Part shown: positions 5,774 through 7,524 of the stretch, piece by piece | How positions within the stretch are numbered: the stretch's first letter is position 1 | Layout of the letters: each line of letters opens with the position of its first letter | DNA from: Chitinophagaceae bacterium | GTDB taxonomy: Bacteria > Bacteroidota > Bacteroidia > Chitinophagales > Chitinophagaceae | Direction of reading: 5' to 3' | NCBI GenBank assembly: GCA_018061385.1 | Contig: JAGOUF010000098.1 | Coordinates: 1 to 7,524, forward strand | DNA: 7,524 nucleotides | The notes under the pieces: model-generated | Databases searched by the model: none | Seen by the model: only the letters and a program-made list of their open reading frames with translations | What the model was told of the DNA's origin: nothing | Translations under genes and position numbers: made by a program

Positions 5774-7524
5774 TTACATAATTGCTAAAAACTCATTTAA
5801 GTTGTTTGTAGGCTCTAGACAGCTATAATTTTTGCACAAATAAAAGGTATTTTCGGCTTTTATTACTTTATTTAATAATAAAGGAAAATTATTTTTTTCA
5901 ACATTCGTACTTTGAAGCAGTTTATTGGGTGTATAAGCTTGATTTATAACTGATAACGATTGCGTAAAATTTAGTCCTGTAACTACAATTTCTTTGGTTC
6001 CAACTATTTTTTCTTGCAAAATACTAGCCCAAATTCCAAATGATATTGGATATTTTACTAAAGCATCTGCCATAAATAAAATATTTTTTTCTGCTTGATC
6101 TATCCATTTTTGATTGTTAAAAATTACACCCAAATATTTTAAACATGCAGTTATTACAGCATTTCCACTAGGTGTTGCTCCGTCGTACACTTCTTTTTTT
6201 CTTACAATAACATCGGTTTGAGCATTGTTTGTATAAAAAAACAAACCATCGGTATCTACAAAATGCTCAATTACATAATCCATAACCTTAGCTGCTTTTT
6301 CTAAGTAATTACTATTGCCAGTAATTTCTTGTAAATGAATATAGGCTTGAATTGTATACGCATAATCGTCTAAAAATGCAGGTATTTTTGCTTGATTGTT
6401 TTTATAAGTATGATACCAAGCACCATTGTTTGCATTTAAATTGATTTCAAGAAAATTCATTGTGTTGATTGCTGTTGCTGAATAGGTTGTATTTGCAGTT
6501 GCAGCTGCTGCTTTACAATAAGCTGTTATCATTAATGTGTTCCAACCCAATAAAATTTTATCATCCAATGCTGGTCTAATTCTGGTTGCTCTATAACTAA
6601 ACAATTGGTTATTACAAGTATGAATAAACTGCTGAAGATATTGACTGTTTATATTATTTTCCTTGCAAAATAAATTTCGATTTACGGTTACCCATAAAAT
6701 ATTGGTATGCTCCCAATTGCCTTCATTAGTTATACTATAGAATTTACAATATAATGTTGCATTTTCTCCAAGAATTTGCTCAATTTCTTGTTTGCTCCAT
6801 GTATAAAATTTTCCTTCTACGCCTTCACTATCAGCGTCTAAAGCACTATAAAAACCTCCATTAACATCCATCAATTCTCTCTCTAAAAAAGCCAATGTTT
6901 CATGTATTGTTTGCTCGTATTTTTTTATTTGGGTAAGCTGAAATGCTTCGCTTAAAACTCCAATTAAAAGTGCATTGTCGTACAACATTTTTTCAAAATG
7001 TGGAGCTTGCCATTGTGCATCTGTACTATAACGTGCAAAACCTCCACCAATTTGATCGTAAATGCCACCATCTATCATTTTATCTAAACACAACAATGCT
7101 TGTTTTAAAGCTGCTTCATCTTTGGTGAAATGATAATGTCTTAATAAAAACTGAATAGAAAATGTTGATGGAAATTTGGGGGCATTGCCAAAACCTCCCC
7201 AAACTGTATCGGCTTGCTTTAATATGTTTTGAGCTATTGCATTGTTAGTTGATTCATCAAAAATGCTTGTTGAATTACTTTTGTTTGCTAGGCTACCAAA
7301 AAGATTAGATTTTAGTAAATGCTGTGTAAGATTTTGAGCTTGTTGTTCAATTTCATCCTGTCGTTCGGTATATGCTTTTGAAATATTCAACAACACATCT
7401 GTCCAACTATTTCTATTGTATGCTTTTACAGGTGGAAAATAAGTTCCACCAAAAAATGGTTTACTATCTGGCGTTAAAAAAACATTTAATGGCCAACCGC
7501 CACTTCCTGTTATTGCTTGTACAG
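5774..7524 (-). CDS. Thioredoxin-domain protein of the YyaL/SPATA20 family (DUF255), N-terminus outside window
   Basis: The minus-strand frame stays open to the right edge, so the gene starts outside the window. The GTG at 7396 is internal. The visible 582 residues begin in the thioredoxin-like domain (TGSGGWPLNVFLTP at 5-18, GGTYFPP at 25-31). They continue into the alpha/alpha-barrel part: WGGFGNAPKFP (108-118), PHFEKMLYDN (174-183), ALDADSEG (227-234), RPALDDKILLGWNTLM (316-331), LDDYAYT (384-390), DGATPSGN (447-454) and a C-terminal CxxxxC pair (563, 568). About 100 residues, including the family's usual CHWCH-type motif, are missing at the edge. Members are widespread in bacteria and mammals (human SPATA20), but their biochemical activity is poorly defined; they are often listed as putative redox proteins related to N-acylglucosamine epimerase folds. 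The gene is co-oriented with gldK, 197 bp upstream, but gldK has its own promoter. No link to secretion is evident. The family call is secure; the function is not. Confidence 0.93.
   Translation of the reverse strand, partial: VQAITGSGGWPLNVFLTPDSKPFFGGTYFPPVKAYNRNSWTDVLLNISKAYTERQDEIEQQAQNLTQHLLKSNLFGSLANKSNSTSIFDESTNNAIAQNILKQADTVWGGFGNAPKFPSTFSIQFLLRHYHFTKDEAALKQALLCLDKMIDGGIYDQIGGGFARYSTDAQWQAPHFEKMLYDNALLIGVLSEAFQLTQIKKYEQTIHETLAFLERELMDVNGGFYSALDADSEGVEGKFYTWSKQEIEQILGENATLYCKFYSITNEGNWEHTNILWVTVNRNLFCKENNINSQYLQQFIHTCNNQLFSYRATRIRPALDDKILLGWNTLMITAYCKAAAATANTTYSATAINTMNFLEINLNANNGAWYHTYKNNQAKIPAFLDDYAYTIQAYIHLQEITGNSNYLEKAAKVMDYVIEHFVDTDGLFFYTNNAQTDVIVRKKEVYDGATPSGNAVITACLKYLGVIFNNQKWIDQAEKNILFMADALVKYPISFGIWASILQEKIVGTKEIVVTGLNFTQSLSVINQAYTPNKLLQSTNVEKNNFPLLLNKVIKAENTFYLCKNYSCLEPTNNLNEFLAIM

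Noticed and set aside
7394..7396. GTG as the start of the DUF255 gene
   Set aside because: The frame continues upstream to the window edge and encodes the conserved TGSGGWPLNVFLTP and GGTYFPP motifs, so the GTG is an internal Val codon.

Overview
The window looks like chromosomal DNA from an AT-rich member of the Bacteroidota. The main evidence is a complete gldK-gldL-gldM-gldN cluster, which is the core of the type IX secretion system (T9SS) and gliding machinery and is restricted to this phylum. A textbook Bacteroidota promoter (GTTG, 19 bp, TATATTTG) sits in front of gldK, and the start codons are preceded by A/T-rich leaders rather than Shine-Dalgarno sequences. The lineage could be Chitinophagales/Sphingobacteriales-like, but that is only an impression from the protein sequences.

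Layout, left to right: (1) 3-284, plus strand: the C-terminal end of an esterase of the alpha/beta-hydrolase fold, cut by the left edge. (2) 285-595: about 310 bp of AT-rich intergenic DNA between convergent genes, with only small inverted repeats. (3) 596-625: a strong bidirectional rho-independent terminator. (4) 641-5576, minus strand, transcribed right to left: gldK (5576-4287), gldL (4163-3399), gldM (3332-1749) and gldN (1738-641). The gaps are 123, 66 and 10 bp, bounded by the promoter at about 5605-5635 and the terminator at 596-625. (5) 5577-5773: an intergenic stretch holding that promoter and an adjacent 16-bp A/T palindrome. (6) 5774-7524, minus strand: a YyaL/SPATA20-type thioredoxin-domain protein (DUF255), whose N-terminus, including the usual CxxC-containing part, lies beyond the right edge.

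How the genes work together: by family knowledge, GldL (two membrane helices plus a cytoplasmic domain) and GldM (one membrane helix plus a long periplasmic arm) form the proton-driven inner-membrane motor. GldK (outer-membrane lipoprotein) and GldN (periplasmic) form rings under the outer membrane that receive the GldM arm. The energy drives protein export through the SprA translocon and, in gliding species, adhesin movement. SprA, SprE, SprT, PorV and the other Gld/Spr proteins are not in this window, so it cannot show whether the organism glides or only secretes. The two outer genes have no evident link to T9SS. I found no mobile element, CRISPR array, RNA gene or clearly undescribed system. 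The points most worth a second look are the GldL membrane-helix residues, the GldL C-terminal repeats, the gldK promoter architecture and the GldN linker.
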